From: Histoplasma ohiense
Taxonomy: Eukaryota; Ascomycota; Eurotiomycetes; Onygenales; Ajellomycetaceae
DNA: 64,000 nucleotides
Direction of reading: 5' to 3'
Assembly (NCBI GenBank): GCA_017607445.1
Contig: JAEVHH010000004.1
Coordinates: 4,154,001 to 4,218,000 of the forward strand
Shown here: piece by piece, positions 1 to 12,305 of the stretch
How the letters are laid out: the number at the start of each line of letters is the position of its first letter
Numbering within the stretch: position 1 is the stretch's first letter
Program-made: the position numbers and the translations under genes
The notes under the pieces: generated by a model
Seen by the model: only the letters and a program-made list of their open reading frames with translations
Told to the model about the DNA's origin: nothing
Database searches by the model: none

Positions 1-1411
1 GTCACGATTGAGCTTTTCACTGGTTTACACTGCAGTTGGGCCCTTCATTCATTCTCACGCTGTCGTTTTCTTTCTTCAGAACGTTTTCTCCCTTCCATCG
101 AGAGCGGGGGGGTTTCACCATCGCCTATGATATCCCTCCGTCTCATGGCGACTGCAGGAAACCCGTGCTCTCGGAGCAGCCCTCGAACATTTACCTCGTC
201 TCGTCTTCCCTCACTGAATTGGCGTGTGGAAAAAGATGTGATGGCACTTTTTTTGCTGCTTTAAGCTGCCTGGACATGCTGACCTCGCAAAAAGGTCCTC
301 CGTCTATTACACTGGCATCTATCTAGGGCCCACCAGGATGTCTGGCTGATCCATCATCGCCCGGTATAGTTTGCTCAGATGAAAACTGCCGTGGTGAACA
401 GCCCAAAGGCCTCAAGTGAGGGGCCGCGTGGCAACACGTCCCGTGTCATCTTGACCTGCACGAGAAATTTTCAGATTTTCCGAGCAGCGTTTTCCAAAGA
501 AAGGGAAAGCCCATTCAATGGCTGCGGAGATGGCCTACAGAGCATACCAGCGAGAACTGAAAACGGCAATTATTTAACTTTACAGTCCACACACAACTCA
601 ATTGCAACCTAGCAGAACTGGCTTTGATCATAGCAGTTCCTGTGACGTTGAATGGGGAAAGGAGTCGGCGGGTATGGTTCGACAGAGCGCCATTGCCATT
701 AACAGAACATATTGTTGCCTGGTTCTACTCTGGGTTCCCTTGTCCGGTCAAGCAATGCACTTACAATACACATTCCGATTTGATCTCACACCATGGGCAA
801 ATAAGTCCGGGCCCAAGCCAACTCCGTCTACATCCACGTTGGCCCTATCACAAGCAGCCGGTACGCTACTAGAAATAAAATAAATAAAAGACATTCCATC
901 ATTGACCCCATGACGTCAAAAAAACATGGAATAACAAAAGAAAAGAGGAAGAAAACGGAGAAAACGGGGACAAGACACTGTCAATCAATACACTCTGAGA
1001 TGCAACAGGAGAAAAAAAGACACGTAAAAATATTCACAAACCTTCCGGGCTCAAGAACTGAGCAGATTTATTCCGGATTTTACGAAGCCAAAGGGACCAT
1101 GACAAGGGATGCAAGAGGTTTTATATGGCTTAAGGTTTCTCCTCCATATATTTGTCTGGGTTTGGAAGCCAGTGGCGGAGGCTTGGCCTGGGAACAGGGG
1201 GGTCACATCCAGCAACGTCCCGGAACGCGTATTTTGCATTCGTCTCTTGGTTCGCTCACCAGTTCCCAATATACGTTGTGACAAATTCAGCCTTCTCAGT
1301 TTCAATGGTGTATGACACAGTAAAGTGTGTTGCTATGTTTTTAAAATCGTCATGCCGCCGGAGAGAAACGTGTACAAGTATCCTCTGGCTGAATATGACC
1401 CATCTTATTTC

Positions 1412-1443
1412 CTTTTTCTTTCTTTCTTTCTTTCTTTCTTTCT
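1412..1443. repeat. TTTC tetranucleotide microsatellite
   Basis: About eight copies of TTTC in a pyrimidine-rich stretch, seen directly. It lies in apparently non-coding DNA. Confidence 0.9.
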
Positions 1444-3084
1444 GTTCTTTTTATTGCTCCAGAAACTCTCAAGTAATCTTACCACTTGCCATTTCTTGTT
1501 ACCTACACCGTTCAAAATCAGCACTTTGTTTTTTGAACTCAGAATCCACAAGCAACTATGTAGTTGCAACCAAATCATCAAGAAGCAGAACAGACCATCG
1601 CATGTTGAAAAAGATGGAATGGAAGCTGCCCGTTCCGCGGCTACCCAGACGACCGCGAAATAATCACGCCCGGGAATCTATCGCCAGCAGCGTTGGGCAG
1701 GCAGACGGCTACCCTGACGCTGCCTGCTGATACTGTAGAGTTGTACGTACATTGGGCATGTAACTACTTAGTTACCGTTTTTGAGCCAAATAAAACGTAC
1801 TGCATGAATATATCTATTCACGCTCACGGCTCAAAGACAAACAAACTCCTGATCTTCTTTCGAGATCTCTTTCTGGCTAGCCAGTGAGAAAGAAAAGGTC
1901 TCATATTCTCAGATGGCACCCTGTCCATGAGAGTTGAAAAGAATTGCCAATGTCTCCTCGTCGGCAAGGTCCGCATATGCACATATGTGGGTGGATATGA
2001 CCCGGAATAGATGCGGTACTGTATAAGAATCTTTGGTTCATAGTCTTCGTGGCCTCGGGGGTTCGTTTGGGCTCGAAGACAAAAAAGAAGTCATCACGCC
2101 CAGATCAGGGATATGAGCTTTATTCAAAACATTAGAATCACGGACAGAAACAAACTAGTGTGGAAGAAATACCATTCATTGTCTCCCATAAGATCAAATA
2201 TCGGTAGGTGGTCTCCACTGTAACCCCAACTGTGTGCCAATTCCATCACTGCTTTTTGCAGTAAGGAGAGCTTATGTACTGTACACTGTGCTCTCAAGAT
2301 CTGCAAGTCGGACATCAGCGAAGTGTTGATTTTCACGGTGGGATTGTGGGTTATTATTCACCAAAACGTCATCCATTCAATATCGATGGGATTCAAACCC
2401 CGTATGCACATAGCCAGCCAGCTCCAATGAAGATACTTTCAACTTTCAACGCCTTCCAGAACCCCGCCTTTGAGTCATAATTTGATTTTGATCTACCTTT
2501 CCGTTAAGCTTCATTTGGCATTTGAAGCTGCCAATATATCATCTTCAAGATCTCTTAATGCAATTGTGGATGTATCTGATGGTTTGTTCAACTATCTCGT
2601 CAATCAAAAGCTCACACACGCAGGCATGAGGTTCGAGGTTGGAATTTCATCCGGGTATCTTTTGTTTTCATTATCAAGAGTTTACTTCCGCCAATGGCGG
2701 GCGGATTTGATAACAACAGTGTGAATGGTGCCGCCTAGTTGCTCGGTGATGATGTACAGTACACGCTCAGCACTCCGGTAAGACGCTGGCCTAGTTTTCG
2801 GAGAGGAGATGTTGAAGCCATTATGGATAAAGAAGCTGGAGACTAATCCGGACTATGAACGCTCACTCCTTTTGTAAATGAGCGACTGTCTACTAACTAG
2901 TATAGTATTTCTGTACGAAAAATAATGGCGAAAAATTGGTCATTGGTCATTCCTGTGGATTAATTAGTTTTCAGCAAGATCGACTTCAACAATGCCTCCC
3001 ATGGGACCTATGGCACTCACCACTCACTGCTCCTTAAGGTTCTATAGTTATCTCTCTCTATCTAATATCATAAATGGGAGTAGG

Positions 3085-3108
3085 AATAATAATAATAATA
3101 ATAATAAT
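3085..3108. repeat. AAT trinucleotide microsatellite
   Basis: Eight uninterrupted AAT units in AT-rich intergenic DNA, seen directly. Confidence 0.95.
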
Positions 3109-3299
3109 ATAAGATGCTACTAGTAGCTATCAAGGGCATGTGTCTGTCATGATATGGTTATTTTTGTATGGAATGAAGGTGTACTACTATGTATGCAGCG
3201 CATATAGTGGAAGACGAAGGCAATCAATGGATGGATCCCTATCCCTCTTCAGGCCTGTGGACCCTGCACAAGTCCACTGCGCAGGGTAAGCGTGTTTCA

Positions 3300-3452
3300 T
3301 CACCAGCTGCCAAGCCCCCTATACGATTGGGGTGGGTTTAGAGGCTTGGCGCCTAAGTCTTGGCTGTCACCTAGGCACCAAGGCCCCATAACTTTAACTG
3401 GGGAAGTTTCAGCGCCACTAGAGAGCGACGCATGAATATTTGGTGGAGATAG

Positions 3453-3476
<24 letters not shown>
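3300..3476. repeat. Hairpin-rich segment ending in poly(A)
   Basis: CCAAGCC at about 3310 pairs with GGCTTGG at about 3343. A second imperfect inverted repeat joins 3345-3357 with 3370-3382 (11 of 13 positions). The block ends in 21 consecutive A at 3456-3476, followed by a purine-rich tract to about 3535. A structured segment with a poly(A) tail suggests a short retroposed element. The other reading is a T-tract promoter on the minus strand. I found no clear target-site duplication. Confidence 0.4.
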
Positions 3477-3484
<8 letters not shown>

Positions 3485-4063
3485 AAGGAAAAGGAAAGGA
3501 AAAGAAAAAAGATAAAAGAAAACAGAAAACAGAAACAAATACGTGAAGTTCGAACTCAGCTTGCTGCAAACACCACTTGCTTCAATTGCTAGCATTCTTC
3601 TTATCAACAAAATAAACTCCCGAACCCAACCAACCCGATTCCTCTATCGCATCAGACCCGTTTCTACACACCTATTAGAAGTGATATGATATGGTGGTGG
3701 GGTTTGTTAGAAGCTGTGTAGTTGCACGGCATGCGATGGCGGCACTCACTCTCGTTACACCTTCCCCTGATTTTGTTCTTACTAAGTCGTTGAGCCACAT
3801 TGAGTTACGTAGACGAGCTACATAAGAGTGGAGAAATGTCGAAGTGCTGCTATACAGGATAAAGCTTTGCTGATAATAGGGTAATAATGTATGACATGCG
3901 GCGGCAGAGTGGAGAGTTATTTTAGAAAGGAGGTGATGAAATAGGATATGTATATCTAGATATTGCTGCACGAAAAGGAAAAAAATACGACGAACGTAAT
4001 GTAGCAAAATATGTATATTATTGATGTGGGTATGTAGATAAAAGTTCATGGCACCTGTGCAAA

Positions 4064-4075
4064 TACATACATACA

Positions 4076-4131
<56 letters not shown>
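4064..4131. repeat. Compound ACAT/AT microsatellite
   Basis: About ten ACAT units run directly into about 14 AT units. It sits roughly 240 bp beyond the 3' end of the acyltransferase gene. Confidence 0.95.
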
Positions 4132-4132
<1 letters not shown>

Positions 4133-4373
4133 CTCAGATTACAATGGTCCATGTCTAATTGTGCATTTATCCAAGAATAACGCCAAAAATAAGTACAATA
4201 TCGAGAATATTAAAAATCAAGCAACAAGAAAAGAATGAAATACAAAAACTCTGTAGATTCTTGAGGAAGAAAGGGGAGAGAATACAAGATTGAGTAGATT
4301 ATATCGATGGCGATGGAGAAACACTCATCCAGTGAGTCATGGCAAAAGGAGAGGAAAAAGGGGGAATCCTCCC

Positions 4374-5768
4374 TCACGTCAACGAACATTGGACATCCAG
4401 CCATTTCGTAAACGCAGCAGATGGCTCCTCCACATGCCGCTGAAACACCTCCGCAACCCAGAGAGAGAGCATCACCGTTGCCGACCCACCAATCGCAAAC
4501 GTCAAGCCGTACTGGAACGTCGTCTGATATCCGAAGATCGCATACAGCCACGGCATGAGCGGGTATAGGAGGAATTTCAGCACGATGGTGTGCGTCAGGT
4601 AGAGCGAGAAGGAGAGGTTTCCGAGGTAGAGGAAGATGGGGCGAGTGAAGAACCGCTGGACGGATGGGAGGCCCGTGATGGCCCAGATGAGGATGACGGT
4701 GCCGACGGAGTCCCAGAAGCGGAAATACGCCGTGTACGTGCGCGGTGCGTACCATTCGAGCACGGCGAATGACCACGCATTCCAGATATCTGCAGCGGGG
4801 ACGCTTAGGATCCACAGGCCCAGGATCATGCTGGCAACCATGAACCATGCCGGCGGGGTGAAGTGGGCGACGGATCTGAATTTTGTACCTGTGGTTTCAT
4901 GCTTGGGAAGCTGGCCCTCGGCGGCATCGTCTTTGATGATGTCTAGCTCGGCAATGAAGGAGCCGGCGAGGAAGAGGAAGACATCCCATTTCTCGAAGGT
5001 GAGGAAGTAGAGGGAGAGGAGGCCGTTGAAGATTAGGCGTGTCTTGCTGGAACATCTTGCGAAAGCGGCGTGAACGAGGAAGAGGACCATCGAGCAGCGG
5101 AATTCTACCGGGATGGTCCAGAGCTGATAGGCGTATGGCGAGTTTTGGCTGAAGTTTTCCCAATCAAAGGGCCAGAAGAGGGGAGGGATGGTTTTGCACC
5201 AGAGCCAGAGCTGGCATATAAAGGTCGATTCCTGCGGGGCCATGTCGAAGGTGCGGTGTGGCATGTTGCCATCTTCGAACTTGGCGACTGCGGGGAAAAG
5301 ATTGAAGCTCACCATGAACATGGGAATAAACGTGGCGATGATGGAGGGGATATATAGCCGGAACAGACGCCGAAAGATCTTGGAGCTCAGGTCCAGCTGC
5401 AAGGAGCCCCAGGATTGGCTACGGCATTTTTTGATGGTGCCGAGAGAAAGGACGTAACCCGAGATAAAGAAAAAGATGGTCGGTTGCCCGGTGTAGAGAA
5501 GACGGAAAAAGGGCAATTGGAAGATCGAATCGCGGCCCTCGCACCCATTGTAGGCATATGAGCTGTTCGGAAAGAACCCCAGTACCATATGCAACACCAC
5601 CACGCCCAGTGCAGCGAGGCCACGGATGCCATCCAAATAAGAGGTTTTCCCGACTGGCCTCGACGGTTTCATTGATCCAGGGTCTATTCTACACTGGATG
5701 ATGGCTGGTAGGAGGCCGAAAGTGCTGGAGACGAAACCCCTTGAGCGGGGTGATTGGAGCATCACCAT
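4374..5768 (-). CDS. Acyltransferase-3 family membrane protein
   Basis: A single-exon 464-residue protein of the acyltransferase 3 family (PF01757), polytopic enzymes that move acyl groups onto sugars, lipids or small molecules. Near the N-terminus is the motif YLDGIRGLAALGV, with the family's R-X10-H pair at R49 and H60. About ten hydrophobic segments follow, ending with a typical LGNLSFSLYLTHT segment near residue 395. Many fungi carry several uncharacterised paralogues, so the substrate cannot be inferred. The start is the first ATG. A second ATG lies two codons on, and a third at residue 33 begins just before the conserved region and could be the true start. The gene stands alone and is not beside a biosynthetic cluster. 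Confidence 0.85.
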   Translation of the reverse strand: MVMLQSPRSRGFVSSTFGLLPAIIQCRIDPGSMKPSRPVGKTSYLDGIRGLAALGVVVLHMVLGFFPNSSYAYNGCEGRDSIFQLPFFRLLYTGQPTIFFFISGYVLSLGTIKKCRSQSWGSLQLDLSSKIFRRLFRLYIPSIIATFIPMFMVSFNLFPAVAKFEDGNMPHRTFDMAPQESTFICQLWLWCKTIPPLFWPFDWENFSQNSPYAYQLWTIPVEFRCSMVLFLVHAAFARCSSKTRLIFNGLLSLYFLTFEKWDVFLFLAGSFIAELDIIKDDAAEGQLPKHETTGTKFRSVAHFTPPAWFMVASMILGLWILSVPAADIWNAWSFAVLEWYAPRTYTAYFRFWDSVGTVILIWAITGLPSVQRFFTRPIFLYLGNLSFSLYLTHTIVLKFLLYPLMPWLYAIFGYQTTFQYGLTFAIGGSATVMLSLWVAEVFQRHVEEPSAAFTKWLDVQCSLT

Positions 5769-7145
5769 ATCTCTAGACCAGAGTTAGATATAACGGGGAA
5801 GAGATGTCAGTCAAGTAGACAAGCGTTCCTCGAAGGGAATGGGGCGAAGGAGTAGTAGGATAAGGAATCATTGGAAGCAAAAATTGAACATATTGTCGAA
5901 CTGCACGATGGAAACTCGAACGCCCTCAAAAAGAATGGAAAAGAAACAGAAAAAAAAAACATCACCACGTTAAATGAGGAGTTCAGCTGCCAACCTCTCG
6001 GTTCAGAATTACAAGGGCTCCTTTTTAAACTTAACTTTTCGATTGATCTCGGACAGTGGCGAGTAGGCCCCATTGGTTGCAGAATGCGCCGTAACAAACC
6101 ATTGATCTGGTAACGTGCTATCTAAGGAGCACCGATTCTTGGAGCAGCCGAGGCTACGGCTCTTCAGCCGCTATTAAAAAGCAGGGGCCACCGAATAGTG
6201 TGGGTCCGTTGGCTCAGGGGTCAGGGTATTTTGCTTTTGGCTGGAATGGTTTGCTTCGGAGGATGGAGGGCGGCGTTTCAGCTTCAGAAGGCAAAGAAGA
6301 CTCAACCTGAACGCCGCTGTGGTACGTCGAGGACTCATACAACTCCAGAGCCTGCGCCCTAATCGACTCCATTTAAGCGTACAATCGGGGGTGAGATGAT
6401 CTAGCGATAGTTAAAGACTTCAGTTAAGCTACAGGATGCACCGCAGAGACGACTTACAGTATATACGCATAGAAAGTTTCCTAGCGCAAACACCTCGTAG
6501 TCAACCAGTTGTTGCTTGGGCGAACCAAGGGCGCACGGTTCCGAGATTGAGGGTAGAAGAAAGTTAGAACTCAGAAGTTGAGGAAGAAATTAAAAAAAAA
6601 AAAAAAAAACAGAGCAAGCGCGGAAGAAGGATACGAGTCGAAATACGATGGAAGCTCTCGGCCACACAACCCCACAGTGGCAAAAGGCTCGAAGTCGCTC
6701 CTGGCGATCTGTCATGTTCTTGGGATGCGCCTGGGATCATAATCACCATCATAATCATCCGTAATTCGAGGTGGTTCCTCTGTCCATCGCTATCATTCTA
6801 TATATCATTCCACAAAGTCTTCCCCTTTCAGGCAAAATGAATTAGGGCTTCTGACTCAGCCAGCCTCAGCCTCCGCCGAACCTCCTATCCTGTCTGTCTG
6901 CGACATCAACTGCTATGTCGAGGGTCCAAATGCCCCAGAGTCCCTGACTTCTGCGATAATCCTCCCCGCCGATGGTTGTTTCGGCTGCCCAGCCGCTGGC
7001 CCCGGCCGCTCCGTCGCCCGCTTTGAGATCTTGGTTTTCCCCACACGCCGCCCCCTTTTTTCTCTTTCCCTGTTCTTTCCCGTGAGTGTCTGTCTCTCTT
7101 TGACGGGCGGAGGAGCTCCTCGATTCCTCTCCGACTCCAGTCACG
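5769..7145. promoter_or_regulatory. Divergent intergenic region, acyltransferase / GT71
   Basis: This 1.4-kb region separates two divergent genes and must hold both promoters. It has a poly(A) run at about 6589-6609 and a pyrimidine-rich stretch at about 7050-7100, just upstream of the GT71 start, of the kind common before fungal starts. I see no gene here. Confidence 0.5.
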
Positions 7146-8609
7146 ATGGTTCAAGGCCTCCGCTATCGACGCGGCTTCCCGCTCGTCCTCATCGCTCTCT
7201 TCTTGTACTTCACCCTCAGTCGAATATCCTCCCCGTCCTCTTCGTCCACACAGCCAGCAGACCCTCGTTATCTCCCGATATCAGGTGCCCCCACGACTAC
7301 AGACCATGGCAAGTTTTGGATAGCCTTCCATGAGATCCTCAAAGCGGCTGAACCACGCTGTAAGTCGCCGAAGCGAATAGAAGACCACCCGGCCGCGATC
7401 GGCTTCAAGCCCGACGAGGCCGATCATGTCACCCTACCGGAACATATCATCGTAGAGCCTGAAGATAAAGAGATATTAAAAACCGCGCACTCCCGATTTA
7501 CCACCTTGTTATCGAGCCCGACTGCCCCAAAACTACGCTACACCTCCGGCACCAGAGGCATTGTCTCAACCGCTGGTGGCCAGTACCTCCCGGTCCTGGT
7601 CACCTCCTTGCATATGCTCCGGGAAACAGGCTCAACTCTTCCCGTCGAAATCTTCGTGGCGGACAAAAGTGAATATGATGAATACGTCTGTGGCGTGGTA
7701 CTGCCCTCGCTGAATGCGAAATGTGTGATCTTGGCAGATATTCTGGACTTCTCACCGCTAGACGAGGGCCTGAAGAAATATCAGTTCAAAATCTTTTCCC
7801 TTCTCTTCTCATCCTTCGAGCAGGTGCTATTCCTCGATGCCGATTCATTCCCCATACACAACCCTGGAGAGTTATTCGATTCAGAGCCATTCCTTTCAAC
7901 TGGCCTGGTTACCTGGCCCGACTTCTGGCAGGTGACTTACCACCCGTCCTTTTTCTACGTTTCGTCCCAACAAGTCCCGACAGGATTCCGCCATGCATCC
8001 ACTGAATCAGGCCAGCTGCTGGTCTCCAAGAAATCCCACGCGCAAATGCTTTTGCTATCGGCCTATTACAACTTCTACGGCCCGTCGCATTACTACCCAT
8101 TACTATCCCAAGGACACCCTGGCGAAGGAGATAAGGAAACACTCGTTGCCCCCGCCATGATTCTGCATCTTCCATTTTACGCCGTTTCCACGGGACCGGC
8201 CGTCTTCGGCTATCGCAAACCGGACGGCGGGTGGGAGGGCGGCGTGATCCTACAAACAAATCCCATCTGGGACTCGCGCCTCCCAGAGGGTGAAGTCTAC
8301 GGCTGGGGCGGGAAGCCTAACGCCCCTCCAGAATCCTTTATGACATGCCATGCCAACCTGCCCAAGCTGGACCCAATCAGCGTGTTCGGGGAAAAGGGAC
8401 TCGCGTGGAACGCTGAAGGCGACCCGCAGCGAATGTGGGGCCCTAAGCATGAAATGATTGAGAAAGTCGGTTTTGACATCGAGCGCAGGCTCTGGGGCGG
8501 ATTGCAGAAGACCGCGTGTGGGCTTGAAAGCAAGTTCGTGCCCTGGAATGACAAACCGAAATTGTGCGGGAAGATTGAAGACTTCATGAAGTATATGGCG
8601 AATAAATAA
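7146..8609 (+). CDS. GT71 alpha-mannosyltransferase (MNN1/MNT type)
   Basis: A 487-residue type II Golgi membrane protein. A short basic N-terminus is followed by one hydrophobic anchor at about residues 9-24, then a lumenal catalytic domain. The sequence EQVLFLDADSFPIHNP carries the DXD motif (residues 231-233) that binds Mn2+ and the nucleotide sugar in family GT71. S. cerevisiae Mnn1 and Mnt2-4 of this family add terminal alpha-1,3-mannose to N- and O-glycans using GDP-mannose. Other typical stretches are ARG-like TSGTRGIVSTAGG near 135 and the C-terminal FMTCHANLPKLD. It is a single exon and the ATG is the first in frame. The exact linkage made cannot be told from sequence. Confidence 0.85.
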   Translation: MVQGLRYRRGFPLVLIALFLYFTLSRISSPSSSSTQPADPRYLPISGAPTTTDHGKFWIAFHEILKAAEPRCKSPKRIEDHPAAIGFKPDEADHVTLPEHIIVEPEDKEILKTAHSRFTTLLSSPTAPKLRYTSGTRGIVSTAGGQYLPVLVTSLHMLRETGSTLPVEIFVADKSEYDEYVCGVVLPSLNAKCVILADILDFSPLDEGLKKYQFKIFSLLFSSFEQVLFLDADSFPIHNPGELFDSEPFLSTGLVTWPDFWQVTYHPSFFYVSSQQVPTGFRHASTESGQLLVSKKSHAQMLLLSAYYNFYGPSHYYPLLSQGHPGEGDKETLVAPAMILHLPFYAVSTGPAVFGYRKPDGGWEGGVILQTNPIWDSRLPEGEVYGWGGKPNAPPESFMTCHANLPKLDPISVFGEKGLAWNAEGDPQRMWGPKHEMIEKVGFDIERRLWGGLQKTACGLESKFVPWNDKPKLCGKIEDFMKYMANK

Positions 8610-10184
8610 AGGATTGGATTTTTATTTGTATATTTTTATTTAATATTTTTATAATTTTTTATTTTCTCTTTCTATTTATATATATCTATATATATATATT
8701 TGAATTATCGTGTCTGTTTCGCCCGCGGCCGGAATCCATCCAAATCAGTCGAGTTTTGTCCAACCATCCTACAGGCGGAAAATGCAGGGGAAAGGGAATT
8801 TCCGTCGCAGTTGCTTCTCAAATACTCGAATGGCCTACGATGCAATTCTCACCTTTCATTCTCCTACGAAGCTCGCATGACTCCAGCCTAGAAGTGGAGG
8901 AACAATTTTTTGTCACCATCTCACAAGCCAAATGGGATAGACTTCCCATCTACAGCGCAGTGTATGCTGGACAGATCCTGCGTGCTCTACCGATGAGCGG
9001 TTCCATACGAGGTCAACAGACTGTCATGCCATGTTTTACATGAATGTTCTCCTGGTGCGGAAATAACGAGAACGACACTGCTGATTTTTTTTTTTTTTTT
9101 GCCCCCTTCAATGTTTTGGTCTGCAAGGGTAAAACGCTGCCCGACAGCATCAATTGTACAGTGCATGTGCAATCTACACATTACCCTTCCAGCATTAGCC
9201 TTTTGGTATGGACGCCAGCAATCACGGGCGGCAAGGCAAAGAGCGCCGCCATACATCAAGGTCATTTATTTAGATGATTTTCAAACAAGGAACTGACCTA
9301 TCGTTTTACATTAGTGTTTTGCTTCTTGTCCCCTGCGCCTCTTTTTCATTCATCTCGCATACCTACACATTTTAGATTTATTGTATAATATGACTTTATC
9401 ATGCATTCCCACACTGCCACAGTGTACTCTGCATATATATAGAGGGGGAAAAATCGCTGCAAGCATAAAAAGGAAGAGGGGAGAAAAGGAAGCAGAGCGA
9501 AACATAAAGCACTTTCTATTCTATTCTATTCGATTTTTCTCATCATTTGCATTTCATTTCCATTAGAACAACCCATTAGCAACAAGAAAATTACGCTGCG
9601 TGTTTCTCTCCGTTCTGGTTTTCCGCCTTAACCATGCCTTCATCAGGTTCTGGCGATGGAAATATATGCAAAATATATCAAATTCCGTCTACCTTTGTAT
9701 TTTGTACCTACTCCCTCAATTCATTCGTCCATTTACTCTATAAAGAAAGCTTTATAAATATATTTATGTGTCCCTGTTTTTTATGTTTTGTTAGAATAAT
9801 ACGTATCACCTTGCCATTTTTTATTTTTTACCCCCTTAGGTATGGATAGGGGGAAATTGAGGGGGATGGGAAGGGGTGATTATACAGGGAAAAAAGCTGT
9901 AACAATTTGTAAAATAGGTCGTCCTTCTTCCTCACTATCTGCTAGTAACTATTGCATGTGTCAACACTCATACCCCCTTTTTCTCCTTCCTCTTATAAAT
10001 GTAAAGAAGTATTTTCGTAGTAAATTGCAATGATTATCCTCCCTGCTACCATCACTCATCAGCACATACGAAAAAAAAAAAAAAACAAAATAAAAAGGAT
10101 GCGGAAATAAGAGGGCAAGGAAAAGGAAGCCCAGAACTAAGCAACCAACAGCCCATCGACGTGCACAGAAACAGCCGTTCCCAT
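8610..10184. other. Convergent intergenic region, GT71 / CDC37
   Basis: A 1.6-kb region between two 3' ends. It contains an AT-rich block at about 8620-8700 just after the GT71 stop, a run of 15 T near 9080 and a run of 15 A near 10071. These fit transcript-end sequences. No gene is seen. Confidence 0.55.
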
Positions 10185-11759
10185 TTACTCAGGTTCGCCG
10201 ACAACGCCCTCCTTCCCCTCCCCATCCTCTCCCACCATTTCTTCACTTCTGCCCTTCTGGCCCTCCATTTCACTCAACCACTTCTTCCCCTCCTCCGTCG
10301 TCGCATCCACAATCCCTTCTTCCATCGTCAAAATCCCACTGGACCCCAGCTTGTCCACTACCCCCTCCGCCTCCTCCACACTCATTTTCCCAAGCACCTT
10401 ATTAACCTCATCTAGGCTCTCGGATTTGAGCGCCCGCTGCAGGTTCGGCGGGAAGCTCTTGAAGGTCTCCATCGCCGCGACGGAGTCCGGATTAGTGTCT
10501 TCCGGCGAGGGGATTTTGATGTTGAGCTTCGTATTCGGATCGACGGCGTGGAGTTGGATTTGCTCGACCTCTACAGGATTACCGGCGGAGTTCTTGGCGA
10601 GCTCCGCGGCGCGTGTTTTCATCTTGCCGTACGTTTCGGTAACGTCGTTGTGGAAGAGTATGGAGGCTTTGTGGTCCCTTGAGGTTATGCTGTTTGGCGT
10701 GGAAAGTGTAGTTTGGTTAGTATATATTTTATGTCAATTAAATAATGGGAAAGTGTCGGTTGCATGGGCGTGTTCGACATACCGCTTGAAGAAGAGGCTC
10801 ACGCCGTCACGGCCGAGAGATCGGCAGTATTGAAGCAGTAAGCCTTGATGCACACATTGGCGGGCGTATTCTTCGTTCCCGGATAGCTGGGCGTCGAATC
10901 CCTCGATAAGTAGCTCATCCGTCTTGCGCTCAGTTACGATCTCCGGGTGATCGCCGATAAATTGCAGGCAACTTTTGTAGTCACCGATTTTGAATTTGGC
11001 AAATTGTTTAGCCAGCGGTGTTACCTTGATTTTATCTTCCTCTTCCTCGTCTTCAATGTCGACTTCGGCCCCAGAGGAGCCTACGTCCGCCTCATTGACG
11101 CTCTTGGCCGTACCCGGATTTAGAAGTTCCACCGAAGTAGTAGTCTCCGTTTTCTTCTGCTCGGGTTTCGGCCGGTTAACTAAGGTTCTGTCAAAGCCGG
11201 TGTGTATGCTCTCGCTGGTAATTTTTTTGGCCTCCTCTTTCTCCAGAGAAGCTAGTTTCTCCAATAACTGCTGCTGCAAGCCCAAAACTTTGGTCTTATG
11301 CTGCTCCACACCCTTGATGTATTCTTGAAACCGATTTTCCGGTTTGGACTCATCCAGCTCTTTCTTCACCTGGTCTACTAGTGACCCCATCATTTGCGAG
11401 TATTTAGGCTGTTCCTTTTCGTGCGTAAATACGCCTTCGGGAGGTGGCGGAGGACTGTCTTCGTTAGGATCGCCAGCGGACTCGATCAGGGCCTGGAAAA
11501 TAAGCTCATCGGGGTTTCTGGTACTGTCTTCATGGCTCTTGAGTGAGGCTATGAGAGCGTCAATGCGCTTCAACAGTCCGTCATTTATGATGCGAGAGTA
11601 TTTCAGGTTTTCGATTTCCTGATGGCGCTGAATGCGCTGCTGGTGGATCTGGTGCTGTTTTGCGCGGATGAAGGATCGTTTGTCGACATTGGGATGCACT
11701 TCGATATCCGAATCATCTGAGAGCTCCAGAGCATCCCATTTGCTATAGTCGAGAACCAT
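10185..11759 (-). CDS. cdc37: Hsp90 co-chaperone Cdc37
   Basis: A two-exon gene with exons 11759-10783 and 10689-10185 and a 93-nt GT-AG intron, coding for 493 residues. Cdc37 delivers protein kinases to Hsp90 and inhibits the Hsp90 ATPase during client loading. The N-terminus MVLDYSKWDALELSDDSD is diagnostic, including the conserved casein kinase 2 serine at position 14. A coiled-coil kinase-binding region follows, then the Hsp90-binding middle domain (about 255-400) and a short helical C-terminal domain ending in an acidic tail. Two AG acceptors lie 12 nt apart. I chose the upstream one because it restores FFKRITSRDHKAS, which resembles the family better. The gene diverges from the ABC exporter across 546 bp. 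Confidence 0.95.
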
Positions 11760-12305
11760 GTTGGAGAGCAGAAGCCAGGAGGGCGCAAGGTGGGGTGGGT
11801 TACAGGGAGGATATTTGAGAGACTATAGAGGGGTACAGAGGGCTTGATTTCAATACGCGGGGTGAACAACAAAGCAAGGAGGGTAAATATCAAATCCTCT
11901 GCTCCATAATCATGTCCTTAACCTTCCTATAAATGTTGCTTCGGGCATTGCCATTGTGGGGAGGATGCAATGTTCGCATTGTTTTCAGTAGCTACTAGGA
12001 TACATGCAGGTGGAGTGGTTTGTATTTATACGTTGTTGATCCCGCTTGAGGCAATTCTTCCCCGTGATTCCACTCTGTTCTCCGACAGCCGCAACTCAAC
12101 CAGCTACAAGCTTTTTCTGTTGGCGGCGACAACAGAACAGCAGCCATCCTGCATTAATATCTTATGCCACACGCTCGGGGCCCTCCTTTTGTTTAATATG
12201 GGACTGCCTTCTGTTTCCATCTCTCGATAGGTTCCGAGTCGTTGGTGGGTGGAGTGCGTCAGCGAACGTACGAACGAGAGGAGCTTTGACAGCCAGCTTG
12301 TCGAA
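11760..12305. promoter_or_regulatory. Divergent promoter region, cdc37 / ABC exporter
   Basis: 546 bp between two start codons on opposite strands, so both promoters must lie here. No ORF in it looks coding. I cannot assign specific factor sites. Confidence 0.5.

Larger units (their letters stand above)
1..4373. other. Gene-free region with simple repeats
   Basis: No reading frame here is long, conserved-looking or joined by convincing splice sites to another. Contents are a TTTC microsatellite near 1412-1443, an AAT repeat at 3085-3108, a hairpin-rich block ending in 21 A at 3300-3476, and an ACAT then AT repeat at 4064-4131. Several frames of 60-190 codons exist but look like chance. The right end should contain the 3' region of the acyltransferase gene that ends at 4374. 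Confidence 0.6.

Noticed and set aside
3545..3565. B-box-like GTTCGAACTC suggesting a tRNA
   Set aside because: No A box or cloverleaf can be drawn upstream, where the sequence is a purine tract.
3371..3610. Phe-rich minus-strand frame
   Set aside because: Arises from a poly(A)/purine tract read on the opposite strand.
4210..4848. 212-codon minus-strand frame overlapping the acyltransferase 3' half
   Set aside because: Another frame of the same strand as a clear family member; no domain of its own.
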